Shown piece by piece: positions 26,994-37,699 of a DNA stretch of 64,000 nt (its first letter is position 1; every line of letters begins with the position of its first letter). The stretch is from Marinobacterium zhoushanense. Lineage in GTDB: Bacteria > Pseudomonadota > Gammaproteobacteria > Pseudomonadales > Balneatricaceae. The stretch spans positions 148,530 to 212,529 of the forward strand of contig NZ_BMIJ01000004.1 in the NCBI RefSeq assembly GCF_014641945.1, read 5' to 3'. Below the pieces are notes generated by a model. The model searched no databases, was not told the DNA's origin, and saw nothing but the letters and a program-made list of their open reading frames with translations. Both the position numbers and the translations under genes were made by a program.

Positions 26994-27066
26994 AACCGCC
27001 TTTATACCCAATCAACCCACGAAAAGTACACGCAACCGGCAATAATGAACACACCAGTACATATAC

Positions 27067-27095
27067 TTGACAGACCTGTACATTCTACCTAGGAT
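27067..27095 (+). promoter_or_regulatory. Sigma-70 promoter of the DgcA-like/etf operon
   Basis: TTGACA (27067-27072) and TAGGAT (27090-27095) are 17 bp apart, about 80 bp before the demethylase ATG. Repeats AGTACATA and TGTACATT flank the -35 box and could be the TetR binding site. Confidence 0.6.
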
Positions 27096-27173
27096 CGATC
27101 TCAACACCCCCTGACGACGTCCCGGTAAACGAGACATGGGTCCAACCAACAGACACCGAGCCGGAGCCCGATC

Positions 27174-29225
27174 ATGTCCAATGACCCGCTTTTGCAGCCA
27201 TATAAAATCAAGAACCTGACCCTGCGCAATCGCATCATCATGACGGCCCACGAGCCCGCCTACCCTGAGGACGGCATGCCCAAGGGGCGCTACCGCGCCT
27301 ACCATGTGGAACGCGCCAAGGGCGGTGTCGCGATGACGATGACGGCGGGGTCGGCAGCGGTATCGAAGGACAGTCCGCCCGTGTTCAACAACCTGCTCGT
27401 CTATAAAGACGAGGTGGTGCCCTGGATGAAAGACCTGACCGATGCCGTCCACGAACAGGGCGCGGCGATCATGATTCAGCTCACCCATCTGGGCCGTCGG
27501 ACACGCTGGGACAAGGGCAACTGGCTGCCCGTGGTATCGCCGTCCCACCATCGTGAGGCGGCGCACCGCGCCTTCCCGAAGAAGATGGAAGACTGGGATA
27601 TCGAGCGCATCATTAGGGACTACGCCGATGCCGCCGAGCGCATGAAAGCCAGCGGTATGGATGGCATCGAACTCCAGGCCTATGGTCACCTGATGGACCA
27701 GTTCTGGTCACCGCTGACCAACGAACTGGACGGCCCCTACGGCGGTTCACTGGATAACCGCCTGCGCTTCACCTTCGATGTGCTCACCGAGATCCGTAAA
27801 CGCGTGGGTCCCGACTTCATCGTCGGCATGCGCTACACCGGTGACGAGATGCTGCCCAACGGCCTCAATCGGGAGGATGGCCTGGAGATATCCCGTCGTC
27901 TCAGGGATAGCGGCATGGTCGACTTCCTGAATGTGGTGCGCGGCCACATCGACACCGACGCTGGGTTGACCGATACCATCCCGATCCAGGGTATGCAGAA
28001 CAACCCGCATCTGGATTTCGCCGGTGAGATTCGTGCCGCCACCGACTTTCCGGTGTTCCATGCGGCGAAGATTTCCGATGTGGCCACGGCGCGCCATGCG
28101 GTCGCGTCGGGCAAGGTCGATCTGGTCGGCATGACCCGGGCGCATATGACCGACCCCCATATCGTGCGCAAGATCATCGAGAAGCGAGAAGATGAGATCC
28201 GCCCCTGTGTCGGCGCCAACTACTGCCTGGACCGCATCTACCAGGGCGGCTCCGCCTACTGTATCCATAACGCGGCGACCGGCCGTGAAGAGACCATGCC
28301 ACATGAGATCGCCAAGGCCGAGACCCGCAAGAAAGTCGTCATTGTCGGCGCCGGCCCCGGCGGCCTTGAAGCCGCCCGTGTAGCCGGTGAGCGCGGCCAT
28401 GAGGTGGTGGTGTTTGAAGCAGCGAATCAGCCCGGCGGCCAGATACGCCTGACGTCACAGAGTGAGCGGCGTCGCGAGATGATCTCGATCATCGACTGGC
28501 GTATGGCGCAGTGCGAGCGTCTCGGCGTGCGCTTTCAGTTCAACACCTACGCGGAAAGCGAAGAGATCGAAGCGGAAAAACCCGATGTGGTGGTTATCGC
28601 CACCGGCGGCCTCCCCCATACCGAGGTGCTTACCCAGGGCAACGAGCATGTGATCTCCGCCTGGGACATCATCTCCGGCGATGTAAAACCCGGCAAGAAC
28701 GTCCTGGTGTATGACGATGCCGGTGATCATTCGGGACTGCAGGCGGCGGAGGTCATCGCCAAAACCGGCGCCAAGGTCGAGATCATAACGCCCGACCGCG
28801 CCTTCGCCCCCGAGGTGATGGCGATGAACCTGGTGCCCTACATGCGCACCCTGCAGAGGCTGGATACCCGCTTTACCGTGACCTATCGCCTGCAGGCGGT
28901 CGAGAAAACCGCGACAGGTCTCAAGGCGCTTATCGGCAGCGACTATCTTGGCAGTGGCGGGGGCGGCGTTGCCCAAGAGCGAGAATTTGACCAAGTGGTG
29001 GTGAACCACGGCGTGATTCCAATGGATGATCTGTATTTCGATTTGAAGCCGCAGTCATTCAACCTGGGGGAGGTATCCCACGATCAGCTGATCAACGGTA
29101 CGCCGCAGTCCGTCGAACGTAATCCTGAAGGCAAGTACCAGCTGTTCCGGATCGGTGATGCGGTGTCAGCCCGCAACACCCACGCCGCCATCTATGACGC
29201 CCTGCGTCTGATGAAGGATATCTGA
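27174..29225 (+). CDS. FMN/Fe-S/FAD N-demethylase-like protein (DgcA / N-methylproline demethylase type)
   Basis: 683 residues, like trimethylamine dehydrogenase and DgcA. An old-yellow-enzyme TIM barrel (about 1-345) has GVAMTMTAGSAAV, MIQLTHLGRRT and GHLMDQFWSPLTN. A cluster segment (CVGANYC, then C after 11 residues) follows. A C-terminal disulfide-reductase-like FAD/nucleotide region (about 385-680) has VVIVGAGPGGLEAARVAG. Relatives demethylate dimethylglycine or N-methylproline and hand electrons to ETF, and etfB and etfA follow directly. The second cluster cysteine of trimethylamine dehydrogenase is alanine here, so only three of four ligands are visible. An ancestral enoate reductase function cannot be excluded. 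Confidence 0.82.
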   Translation: MSNDPLLQPYKIKNLTLRNRIIMTAHEPAYPEDGMPKGRYRAYHVERAKGGVAMTMTAGSAAVSKDSPPVFNNLLVYKDEVVPWMKDLTDAVHEQGAAIMIQLTHLGRRTRWDKGNWLPVVSPSHHREAAHRAFPKKMEDWDIERIIRDYADAAERMKASGMDGIELQAYGHLMDQFWSPLTNELDGPYGGSLDNRLRFTFDVLTEIRKRVGPDFIVGMRYTGDEMLPNGLNREDGLEISRRLRDSGMVDFLNVVRGHIDTDAGLTDTIPIQGMQNNPHLDFAGEIRAATDFPVFHAAKISDVATARHAVASGKVDLVGMTRAHMTDPHIVRKIIEKREDEIRPCVGANYCLDRIYQGGSAYCIHNAATGREETMPHEIAKAETRKKVVIVGAGPGGLEAARVAGERGHEVVVFEAANQPGGQIRLTSQSERRREMISIIDWRMAQCERLGVRFQFNTYAESEEIEAEKPDVVVIATGGLPHTEVLTQGNEHVISAWDIISGDVKPGKNVLVYDDAGDHSGLQAAEVIAKTGAKVEIITPDRAFAPEVMAMNLVPYMRTLQRLDTRFTVTYRLQAVEKTATGLKALIGSDYLGSGGGGVAQEREFDQVVVNHGVIPMDDLYFDLKPQSFNLGEVSHDQLINGTPQSVERNPEGKYQLFRIGDAVSARNTHAAIYDALRLMKDI

Positions 29226-29313
29226 ATCACCGGCGGGTCTACCGATGGGCAAGATGACTAGCGGTGGACCTAAACGCCCCTGAATACCCCGTTTTAGAAA
29301 GAAGGTTAACCGC

Positions 29314-30078
29314 ATGAAAGTCTTAGCCGCCGTCAAACGCGTGGTCGATTACAACGTCAAGGTCCGGGTCAAGAGTGACGGCTCCGGTGTCGAGCTCAAC
29401 AACGTCAAGATGTCGATCAACCCGTTCGACGAGATCGCCGTGGAGGAAGCCATTCGGCTGAAAGAGGCCGGCAACGCCTCTGAAGTGGTGGTGGTCTCCA
29501 TCGGCAGCAGCAAGTCGGAAGAGACCCTGCGCAGCGCGCTGGCCATGGGTGCCGATCGTGGTGTGCTGGTGGACACTGGCGATACCAACATCGAGCCGTT
29601 AGCAGTAGCCAAACTGCTGAAAAAGGTGGTCGAGCAGGAGGATCCGGGGCTGGTGATTCTGGGCAAACAGGCGATCGACGACGACTGTAACCAGACCGGC
29701 CAGATGCTGGCGGCCCTGCTGGGCTGGGCCCAGGGTACCTTCGCCTCCGATGTTGAAGTGGTCAACGCGACCAGTGCCAAGGTGACGCGAGAGGTGGATG
29801 GCGGCCTGCAAAAGGTGCTGCTAAAGCTTCCAGCTGTTGTGACGAGCGATCTGCGCCTGAACGAGCCGCGCTACGCCTCGCTTCCCAACATCATGAAGGC
29901 AAAGAAGAAGCCGGTCGCCAAGCCAACTCTGGCGGACCTTGGGCTCAGCGAAGCCGATATCGCCCCGCGTCTGGAGGTGATCGAAACCCGTGCGCCGGAA
30001 ACACGCTCGGCGGGCATAAAAGTCGCCAGCGTCACGGAGCTGGTCGAAAAACTGAAGCACGAAGCCGGCGTGCTTTAA
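29314..30078 (+). CDS. etfB: Electron transfer flavoprotein beta subunit
   Basis: 254 residues, full length. It starts [19 protein letters not shown] and has the canonical [19 protein letters not shown] segment. That form marks ordinary (non-bifurcating) group I ETF, unlike nif-linked FixA. EtfB binds AMP and contributes to the interface with dehydrogenases. It follows the DgcA-like gene by 88 bp and precedes etfA by 15 bp. The heterodimer probably carries electrons from the demethylase to the quinone pool. Confidence 0.95.
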   Translation: MKVLAAVKRVVDYNVKVRVKSDGSGVELNNVKMSINPFDEIAVEEAIRLKEAGNASEVVVVSIGSSKSEETLRSALAMGADRGVLVDTGDTNIEPLAVAKLLKKVVEQEDPGLVILGKQAIDDDCNQTGQMLAALLGWAQGTFASDVEVVNATSAKVTREVDGGLQKVLLKLPAVVTSDLRLNEPRYASLPNIMKAKKKPVAKPTLADLGLSEADIAPRLEVIETRAPETRSAGIKVASVTELVEKLKHEAGVL

Positions 30079-30093
30079 GCGGGAGGACGCATC

Positions 30094-31020
30094 ATGACCA
30101 CACTGTTAATCGCCGATCACGACAACACCCGCCTCTCCAGCCATACCGCCAAGGCACTCACTGCTTCATCGAAACTGGGTGAGGTACACCTGCTGGTTGC
30201 CGGCCACAATATTTCCGCGGTAGCCAATGAAGCCGCACAGTTGACAGGCGTCAGCAAGGTGCTCTTGGTTGACCACCCTGAGCTGAACCACCAACTAGCC
30301 GAATCCATGGCCTCCACCATACTGGCCCTGGCAAAGGACTACTCCGCCATCGTCGCTGCCGCGACCACAACCGGCAAGAGCATCCTCCCCCGCGTAGCCG
30401 CACAGCTGGATGTGATGCAGCTGTCCGAGATTATCGAGGTGGTGTCCGAAGATACCTTCAAACGTCCAATCTATGCCGGTAACGCCATTCAGACCGTGCG
30501 CTCCCGCGACGCTGTCAAGGTGATCACCGTACGCACCGCCAGTTTCGACAGTGCGGCAATGACAGGTTCGGCGCCAATAGAACCGATCGACGCGGTGACC
30601 GGCGAGAAGCGATCCGCCCACCTTGCCGACCAGCTATCGACCTCGGACCGTCCGGAGCTGGCATCGGCGAAAATCGTCATCTCCGGCGGCCGCGCGCTAG
30701 GCTCCGCGGAAAAATTCAACGAGGTCATCCTGCCGGTGGCGGACAAGCTGGGGGCGGCGGTAGGCGCATCCCGCGCGGCAGTGGATTCTGGCTACGCTCC
30801 CAACGACTGGCAGGTGGGTCAAACCGGCAAGGTCGTTTCGCCCGAGCTGTATATCGCCTGCGGCATCTCCGGTGCGATCCAGCATCTGGCGGGGATGAAG
30901 GATTCGAAGGTGATCGTGGCGATCAACAGCGATGAGGAAGCACCGATCTTCCAGCTGGCGGATTACCAGTTGGTCGCCGACCTGTTCGAAGCCCTACCGG
31001 AGTTGGAAAGAAGTCTGTAA
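30094..31020 (+). CDS. etfA: Electron transfer flavoprotein alpha subunit
   Basis: 308 residues. The C-terminal FAD-binding domain carries [53 protein letters not shown] and [14 protein letters not shown], all canonical. GGGAGG precedes the ATG. It forms the FAD-carrying heterodimer with EtfB. The gene converges on the lrv gene of the nif block 64 bp away. No fixC- or fixX-like gene is present, so this is not a Fix complex. Confidence 0.95.
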   Translation: MTTLLIADHDNTRLSSHTAKALTASSKLGEVHLLVAGHNISAVANEAAQLTGVSKVLLVDHPELNHQLAESMASTILALAKDYSAIVAAATTTGKSILPRVAAQLDVMQLSEIIEVVSEDTFKRPIYAGNAIQTVRSRDAVKVITVRTASFDSAAMTGSAPIEPIDAVTGEKRSAHLADQLSTSDRPELASAKIVISGGRALGSAEKFNEVILPVADKLGAAVGASRAAVDSGYAPNDWQVGQTGKVVSPELYIACGISGAIQHLAGMKDSKVIVAINSDEEAPIFQLADYQLVADLFEALPELERSL

Positions 31021-31084
31021 GCGCGACAAGGTTGAGGCTCAACCTGTTGCCAGTTTGAAAGCCAGCGCCTGCAACCATAGAGGT

Positions 31085-31834
31085 TCAGGCGTCAGGCTGC
31101 TGAAGCCGCGACGCCACCAGATCCCGCACCTCCGGGTCCGGGTCGTCGACCAGTGCTTGCAGCGCCTCCAGCGGCGCATCCATGGCGGCGGCCAGGCGTA
31201 CGGTCCAGTCGTCGTCTTTCAGCATCGGCACCACCGCATCCCCTTCCAGACGGTCGGCGACGATACGGCGTACCTCCGCCTCCGGGTCGTGCATCATCAG
31301 GCCCAGGCTGACTTCGGGCAGGCGGCGTGCGACCAGTTTGCGCACCTGGCGGTCCTGGTCGCGAATCATGCGGAACAGGCGTCCTTCCGGTAATCGCTGG
31401 CAGACGTAGGCGCGTACCAGGTAGTCGGAATCCTTGGCCAGCTTTTCCAGATGCTCGACCGGAATGCGGTCGGCGACGGTGATCCGTACCTCGCGATCCT
31501 CGTCCTCGATCAGCGCCAGCAACTTCTCGCGCGGCAGCCGATAGGCCACGGCACGGCGCACCGCCTCGTCTGGGTCCTTGATCAGTTTGTCCAGCGCGTC
31601 CAGCGGTGCATAACGCACGGCGATAGCGCGACGTTCCCAGAACGCATCCTGCAAATAGTAGATCGCCAGATGCGGATTGACCCGCAGAAAGCGGTCGATC
31701 TGTCGACCGCTGTGCGCGGCGATGCAGACATCGCCGGGGACACAGCGGCCGGACAGCAGGAGATCCGCCTTGTAGCGGCAGAAGCGACAGTCGGCGACCG
31801 GTGTCAGGTCGCCGTCGTCACGTTCAGTCGTCAT
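31085..31834 (-). CDS. lrv: 4Fe-4S leucine-rich-repeat-variant protein (LRV) of the nif cluster
   Basis: 249 residues from the ATG at 31834. An N-terminal cluster motif (CRFC, then cysteines after 11 and 5 further residues) binds [4Fe-4S]. It is followed by about eight helical repeats of roughly 24 residues with the recurring pattern DxDxxVRxxVAxRLP. This matches the LRV protein encoded in the Azotobacter nif cluster, whose structure is an alternating alpha/3-10 superhelix. Its role is unknown but it is conserved in nif operons. It overlaps the upstream DUF6129 gene by 11 bp and ends the nifH operon. Confidence 0.9.
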   Translation of the reverse strand: MTTERDDGDLTPVADCRFCRYKADLLLSGRCVPGDVCIAAHSGRQIDRFLRVNPHLAIYYLQDAFWERRAIAVRYAPLDALDKLIKDPDEAVRRAVAYRLPREKLLALIEDEDREVRITVADRIPVEHLEKLAKDSDYLVRAYVCQRLPEGRLFRMIRDQDRQVRKLVARRLPEVSLGLMMHDPEAEVRRIVADRLEGDAVVPMLKDDDWTVRLAAAMDAPLEALQALVDDPDPEVRDLVASRLQQPDA

Positions 31835-32099
31835 CCGGGAACACCTCCGCCAGCACGATGCCGGAAGCGCTGTCGGCGTCATTGGACAGTTTCGAGCAGT
31901 GATCGCTTGAATTGACCAGGTAGAGGTTGAAGGTTTCGCGCTCGGCCCAGGGTTTGGCGGTGGCGCCGATATCGTCCTCGAAACACCAGGTGAAGTGATA
32001 ATCGGGGTAGCGGCGGCGCAGCTCGGCGATCAACACCTCGTCCAGTGCCTGGGTTGAGGCGAAATCACAGATCTCATTGAGGGTGGCTTCGGCGATCAT
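31824..32099 (-). CDS. DUF6129-like small nif protein
   Basis: 91 residues, acidic. The strand-rich core (YPDYHFTWCFEDDIG, FNLYLVNSSDHCSKLS) and the conserved tail GIVLAEVFPDDD resemble the small proteins encoded between nifY and lrv in other nif clusters (DUF6129). Its function is unknown. It overlaps nifY by 4 bp (ATGA) and lrv by 11 bp, so it is tightly coupled to both. Confidence 0.75.
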   Translation of the reverse strand: MIAEATLNEICDFASTQALDEVLIAELRRRYPDYHFTWCFEDDIGATAKPWAERETFNLYLVNSSDHCSKLSNDADSASGIVLAEVFPDDD

Positions 32100-32812
32100 G
32101 CGTACTCCTCCTCATCCTGGATAAACCTGATACGCTCTTCGGCGCCGACACCCATCACCTTGGCCAGCCAGGGCGGCGGGTTGTTGCCGATAACCCCCTT
32201 GAGGTCATCCAGCAACTCGGTCGCTTCACCGCCGTTGGGCAGTTTGATCGGATGCAGGCCAGCCCGGACCACCTTGGCCGCCGCGGGGCCGCCGATGGAG
32301 ACGGTGTAGAGCAGCTGGCAATCATCGATCAGACCGGCGCGGAAGATGTTCTTGTCCATCTCATCCGGAGCATGGCCTGCCTTGCGGATATCGATCAGCC
32401 GCACTTCGCTATCGGATACCTGGTAGATCAGGAAGCGCGCGCAGGAACCGAAATGGCCATCCACGCGGGTCTCGTGATTGGACGCACAGGCCACACGGAT
32501 GGAACCGGGCATATCACCCTCTGCATAGGCTTGCACCTCGGGCAGGGGTTGCGGCGCCTCGTCGACCGGTACGCCTATCCCTTTCAACAGACTCACCGCC
32601 TTTTTCAGGTAGTCGGTGTCGATATCGCCGAGTTCGCCGTCGGCGGCGGCCTTGAGACGGGTCACCTTGAGCCGCCCCAGCTTGGTCGGTGTGATCGGCA
32701 ATCCGACCGCGTCGACCAGAACCATCATTAACCGTTTGGGATCAGTGTCGGGGAGCGCTCGGGCAGCTAGCCCGATACGCAGAGCAACTTCGGGGGAAAG
32801 TGTGTCTGCCAT
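32096..32812 (-). CDS. nifY: NifY/NafY nitrogenase cofactor insertion protein
   Basis: 238 residues in two parts. An N-terminal NafY-like helical domain (about 1-90) has ALRIGLAARALPDTDPKRLM and TKLGRLKVTRLKAA. A NifX-type cofactor-binding domain (about 105-215) has IRVACASNHETRVDGHFGSCARFLIYQVS. It binds apo-dinitrogenase or FeMo-cofactor and assists cofactor insertion. It lies 15 bp after nifT in the nifHDKTY operon. Confidence 0.93.
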   Translation of the reverse strand: MADTLSPEVALRIGLAARALPDTDPKRLMMVLVDAVGLPITPTKLGRLKVTRLKAAADGELGDIDTDYLKKAVSLLKGIGVPVDEAPQPLPEVQAYAEGDMPGSIRVACASNHETRVDGHFGSCARFLIYQVSDSEVRLIDIRKAGHAPDEMDKNIFRAGLIDDCQLLYTVSIGGPAAAKVVRAGLHPIKLPNGGEATELLDDLKGVIGNNPPPWLAKVMGVGAEERIRFIQDEEEYA

Positions 32813-32827
32813 GGCTCTACCCTCTGT

Positions 32828-33037
32828 TTACCCGCGCTTGGCGCGCAGTGTAATCGGCAGTTTCGGCGGAGCATCCAACGGATCGATATAGTACTTGGTG
32901 CCGTCAGTCAGTTCGATGGTGCCGCCCCAGCTATCATCTGTGTTGAACTCGATCGATGCGATCTCGTCCTCCTGGTCTCGCTTGGCGACATAAAGGGTCA
33001 TTTTGCCTTCGTTGTGACGGATCATTACGTTTGGCAT
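32828..33037 (-). CDS. nifT: Nitrogen fixation protein NifT/FixU
   Basis: 69 residues from the ATG at 33037 (MPNVMIRHNEGKMTLYVAKRD). It ends with the family segment YYIDPLDAPPKLPITLRAKRG. NifT is a small beta-rich protein conserved after nifK whose role is not settled and which is dispensable in Klebsiella. It is translated 80 bp after nifK. The frame is open further upstream but lacks a start with a ribosome site. Confidence 0.95.
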   Translation of the reverse strand: MPNVMIRHNEGKMTLYVAKRDQEDEIASIEFNTDDSWGGTIELTDGTKYYIDPLDAPPKLPITLRAKRG

Positions 33038-33117
33038 GGAGTACCTCGGCTTACAGCTTGTGGAGAAACAACCGGGGCTGGTGCAAGCCCCGGTTTCGAT
33101 CAACCTAACCGGATCGA

Positions 33118-34689
33118 TTAACGAACCAGGTCGTAGTTGAAGTCGGTGGTCTGCATGCCGCGGGTATCGTCGTCGAGACGATCCAGGACAGCGTTGACGA
33201 TGGTGGTCAGCATCTGCATGGCACCTTCGTAACCCAGGGTGGTCTGGCGATGCAGGTGGTGACGGTCGAAGATCGGGAAGCCCAGACGGATAAGCGGTAC
33301 TTCGTGCTCCTTGCCCTTGTACAGGGTGTCGCGTGAAATATCCTTACCGTAAGAGTTTCCGATCAGGAAGTCCGGCTTGTTGGTGAAGCACAGGGAACGC
33401 ATGTGCCACAGGTCCTTGCCGATATGGACTTCGCAATCAGCACCGTACGGAGACTCGGCCAGAATCGCTTCCATCGCCTTCTTCCAGCGCTTGTTGGCGT
33501 GGTTGCAAAGGATATGGATCGGCTCAGCACCCAGCTCCAGCAGGAACTTGGTCAGACCCATAACGAAGTCAGCATCGCCGTAGAGGGCAAATTTCTTGCC
33601 ATGCAGCCAGGTGTGAGAGTCGGTCATCATGTCGACCAGGCGACCACGTTCGGTCTCCAGCGCCTTGCTGATCGGCTTACCGGTGATCTCGGATACCTTC
33701 ATCAGCAGTTCGTCAGTCCACTCCAGACCCATCGGGATGTTCAGCTTCGGCACTTCGTGCTTCCAAGTGTTCTTGGCGTACTTCTCGGTTTTCACGAGCT
33801 GCCAGGGCTGAAGCAGGATGGTATTCAGAGCGTTCGGCGCATCCTTGATCTCGTCCATGGTGGTGCCGCCTTCATACATGCGGAACTTGCCATCGGCCGG
33901 AGTATCCAGCACTTCAGACGGGTCAGACAGCAGGCAGGCATCCACATCCATATCAGCCATCATGCGCTTGATGACGCGGAAGTTACCCAGGTAGGTTTCA
34001 AAGCCCGGAACGAAGTTCAGCTTGCCGTTAGAGCCGACAACCTTGTCTTCCATGTAGTTCAGGGTGAAGTAACGCGCGATACCCTCGAACATGTTGTCCC
34101 AGCCAGTGGTGTGGCTGCCGACAAAGCTCGGCGTGTGCGCGAACGGTACCGGGTAATCCTGATCGACGTGACCTTCCTTCTTCGCATTGTTGATGAACGC
34201 GTTCAGGTCGTCACCGATAACCTCGGCCATACAAGTGGTCGACACAGCGATCATGTCGGGCTTGTACAGTGCCTTGGCATTTTCCAGACCATCGAACATG
34301 TTCTTCTGGCCACCGAAAACGGCCGCATCTTCGGTCATGGAGTCTGAAACGGTTGCGATAGGCTCTTTGAAGTGACGGTTGAAGTAGGTACGGAAGTACG
34401 CCACACAACCCTGAGAACCGTGCACGTAAGGCAGGGTCTTCTCGAAGCCCAGTGAGCAGAGGACGGCGCCCAGCGGCTGGCAAGCCTTGGCCGGGTTGAC
34501 GGTCAGAGCTTCACGAGCGAAGTTCAGCTCCTGATACTCTTTGGTGGTGGTCCACTCAAAGACGTCATCGATCTTGGTCTGCGGATGCTTCTCTTCGAAG
34601 TCGTCGCGCTTGCGGGCCAGCATATCCTGGTATTCATCTTCGAGGAACAGCGGATAGCTCGGCTTGATGTTATCAACTGACTGACTCAT
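33118..34689 (-). CDS. nifK: Nitrogenase MoFe protein beta chain
   Basis: 523 residues, full length. P-cluster cysteines are in NPAKACQPLGAVLC (about residue 70), HGSQGCVAYFRTYFNRHF (about 95) and VSTTCMAEVIGDD (about 153). NifK forms the alpha2-beta2 dinitrogenase with NifD and holds half of each P-cluster. GGAGGAG precedes the ATG. It lies 98 bp after nifD and is followed by nifT. Confidence 0.98.
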   Translation of the reverse strand: MSQSVDNIKPSYPLFLEDEYQDMLARKRDDFEEKHPQTKIDDVFEWTTTKEYQELNFAREALTVNPAKACQPLGAVLCSLGFEKTLPYVHGSQGCVAYFRTYFNRHFKEPIATVSDSMTEDAAVFGGQKNMFDGLENAKALYKPDMIAVSTTCMAEVIGDDLNAFINNAKKEGHVDQDYPVPFAHTPSFVGSHTTGWDNMFEGIARYFTLNYMEDKVVGSNGKLNFVPGFETYLGNFRVIKRMMADMDVDACLLSDPSEVLDTPADGKFRMYEGGTTMDEIKDAPNALNTILLQPWQLVKTEKYAKNTWKHEVPKLNIPMGLEWTDELLMKVSEITGKPISKALETERGRLVDMMTDSHTWLHGKKFALYGDADFVMGLTKFLLELGAEPIHILCNHANKRWKKAMEAILAESPYGADCEVHIGKDLWHMRSLCFTNKPDFLIGNSYGKDISRDTLYKGKEHEVPLIRLGFPIFDRHHLHRQTTLGYEGAMQMLTTIVNAVLDRLDDDTRGMQTTDFNYDLVR

Positions 34690-34787
34690 TTCATTCTCTC
34701 CTCCCGCGCCACCAATCTGTGAACAAACGGGTCAAAGTGGGTAGTGGGGTTCACGACCGACGGGCCGTGAACCATCAGCAGCCTGAA

Positions 34788-36269
34788 TTAGGCGCTGGCA
34801 GCAACTGCGGCTTCTTCAGCTGCATCTGCTTTCCAAGGTGCCTGAATCTGCTTCCAGCACGGGTTGTTCAGGGTCATGTCCATATCACGGGCAAAGATGG
34901 CGAAGCCGTCGTAGCCGTGGTACGGACCTGAGTAATCCCAGCTGTGCATCTGACGGAAGGGGATACCCATCTTCTGGAAGATGTACTTCTCTTTAACACC
35001 AGAACCGATCAGGTCCGGCTTGATCTTCTTGACGAACTCTTCGAACTCGTAGCCGGTGACATCGTCGTAGATCAGGGTAGCGTTACCCATCTCCTTGATG
35101 GTGCGGTCGTAGTCGTCGTTATGAGCGAACTCGTAACCAGTACCGACAACTTCCATGCCCAGATCTTCGTACGCGCCGATAACGTGACGCGGACGCAGAC
35201 CGCCGATGTACAGCATGACTTTCTTGCCTTCCAGGCGCGGACGGTACTTGGCGATTACGGAATCGTATTCAGCCTTGTACTTGGCGATCACCTCTTCAGC
35301 CTTCTTCTGGATAGACTCATCGAAGAAAGAAGCGATCTTGCGCAGAGACTCGTCAGTCTTGGTCGGGCCGAAGAAGTTGTACTCCATCCAAGGAATGCCG
35401 TACTTCTCTTCCATATGACGAGAGATGTAGTTCATCGAACGGTAGCAGTGAACCAGGTTCAGCTTGACCTTCGGCGTCAGCTCCATCTCAGAGATGGTGC
35501 CGTCACCAGACCACTGAGCCACGACGCGCAGACCCATCTCTTCCAGCAGGATACGGGAAGACCAGGCGTCACCACCGATGTTGTAGTCACCGATGATCGC
35601 AACGTCGTACGGCGTGGTCTGGAAGCTGTTATCGTCGTCACGCTTGTCCAGCGCCCAGTCACGGATCGCGTCGTTAGCGATGTGGTGACCCAGTGACTGA
35701 GATACACCGCGGAAACCTTCACAGCGAACCGGAACAACAGTCTTGCCGGTCGCAGCAGTAGATTTCTTGGCAACGGCTTCGATGTCATCACCGATCAGAC
35801 CGATCGGGCACTCGGACTGGATAGAGATACCCTTGTTCAGCGGGAACAGCTGCTCGATCTCTTCGATCAGCTTGGCCAGCTTCTTGTCGCCGCCGAATAC
35901 GATGTCCTTCTCCTGGAAATCGGAGGTGAAGTTCATGGTAACGAAGGCGTTCACACCGGTGGTACCGATGTAGTAGTTACGACGGCCAGAGCGAGAGTAC
36001 TGACCGCAGCCGACCGGACCGTGAGAGATGTGGATCATGTCCTTGATCGGACCCCAGACCACACCACGGGAACCCGCGTATGCACAACCGCGAATGGTCA
36101 TCACACCCGGCAGGGATTTTTTGTTGGACGTGATGCACTTCTTGGACTGCTCGATCTCGTGATCGTTAGCGGTCAGGTGCTTGGCACGATCTTTCTTAGC
36201 TTTAGCAGGATAGACTTCAAGCACTTCGTTAATGAGCGCTTCGGTCTCTTCGCGTGACATGACAGACAT
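34788..36269 (-). CDS. nifD: Nitrogenase MoFe protein alpha chain
   Basis: 493 residues. P-cluster cysteines are in [17 protein letters not shown] (about 62), [14 protein letters not shown] (about 88) and [13 protein letters not shown] (about 154). The FeMo-cofactor ligands are the cysteine in [14 protein letters not shown] (about 275) and the histidine in [14 protein letters not shown] (about 443). These mark a molybdenum, not vanadium or iron-only, nitrogenase. AAAGGAG precedes the ATG at 36269. It follows nifH by 109 bp. Confidence 0.99.
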   Translation of the reverse strand: MSVMSREETEALINEVLEVYPAKAKKDRAKHLTANDHEIEQSKKCITSNKKSLPGVMTIRGCAYAGSRGVVWGPIKDMIHISHGPVGCGQYSRSGRRNYYIGTTGVNAFVTMNFTSDFQEKDIVFGGDKKLAKLIEEIEQLFPLNKGISIQSECPIGLIGDDIEAVAKKSTAATGKTVVPVRCEGFRGVSQSLGHHIANDAIRDWALDKRDDDNSFQTTPYDVAIIGDYNIGGDAWSSRILLEEMGLRVVAQWSGDGTISEMELTPKVKLNLVHCYRSMNYISRHMEEKYGIPWMEYNFFGPTKTDESLRKIASFFDESIQKKAEEVIAKYKAEYDSVIAKYRPRLEGKKVMLYIGGLRPRHVIGAYEDLGMEVVGTGYEFAHNDDYDRTIKEMGNATLIYDDVTGYEFEEFVKKIKPDLIGSGVKEKYIFQKMGIPFRQMHSWDYSGPYHGYDGFAIFARDMDMTLNNPCWKQIQAPWKADAAEEAAVAASA

Positions 36270-36378
36270 AACCTGTCTCCTTTACATGTTGGGTTGCGAA
36301 CAGAGGCTAATCTGCCCCATGTCCGTCCTCGGAGCGGACGGTCAAGCGACCGCCCGTCCTGCCGACAACGTGCAGTAC

Positions 36379-37377
<999 letters not shown>

Positions 37378-37430
37378 TCATAACTACTTGTTTTAATTAG
37401 AATTTAATCGATGAAACGATGAAAGCGAGC

Positions 37431-37446
37431 TGTATTCGACCCGACA
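37431..37446. promoter_or_regulatory. NifA activator site 1 (nifH side)
   Basis: TGT-ATTCGACCCG-ACA is an exact TGT-N10-ACA match, centred about 100 bp upstream of the predicted nifH start. Confidence 0.85.
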
Positions 37447-37460
37447 AACCCACCTCTTGC

Positions 37461-37476
37461 TGTCGCAACACCAACA
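37461..37476. promoter_or_regulatory. NifA activator site 2 (centre)
   Basis: TGT-CGCAACACCA-ACA is an exact match, 30 bp from site 1, or about three helical turns. Confidence 0.85.
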
Positions 37477-37509
37477 AAAAGCCCTGAGCTTTGTCGGGCC
37501 TTATTGGCC

Positions 37510-37525
37510 TGTCGAAAATACGACA
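37510..37525. promoter_or_regulatory. NifA activator site 3 (SIR2 side)
   Basis: TGT-CGAAAATACG-ACA is an exact match with dyad symmetry extending to TGTCG/CGACA. It is centred about 105 bp upstream of the predicted SIR2-gene transcript start. Confidence 0.85.
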
Positions 37526-37595
37526 AAGCACCACATCCCGGCCCTCCTTTCCCTCAACCGACATACATTTGAACTCAATATCAATAACTTACGCA

Positions 37596-37610
37596 TGGCT
37601 TAACTATTGC
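37596..37610 (+). promoter_or_regulatory. Sigma-54 promoter of the SIR2-domain gene
   Basis: TGGCTT-AACTA-TTGC has GG-N10-GC spacing and a perfect -12 TTGCA. A second, weaker candidate (TGGCTT-GAGAA-GTGC) lies at 37613-37627. The start would be near 37622, about 78 bp before the ATG. Confidence 0.72.
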
Positions 37611-37699
37611 ACTGGCTTGAGAAGTGCCCGTTGCTACTAGCAAGTTGCTGGATCGGTGGAGCGGCGCAGAAAGTCACACACTCTCGGGAAGGTACCGGT

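Noticed and set aside
29314..31020. etfB-etfA as the FixA-FixB part of a nitrogenase electron-bifurcating complex
   Set aside because: The beta subunit has the canonical non-bifurcating [10 protein letters not shown] segment, no fixC or fixX is present and the genes follow a demethylase-like gene.
31027..31043. AGGTTGAG-G-CTCAACCT between converging etfA and lrv
   Set aside because: The loop would be one base and no T-run follows, so it is a weak terminator candidate; it may only add to the stop between the two genes.
36287..36302. An exact TGT-N10-ACA between nifH and nifD
   Set aside because: It lies only 18 bp before the nifD ATG with no sigma-54 element downstream. About 15 such matches are expected by chance in 64 kb.
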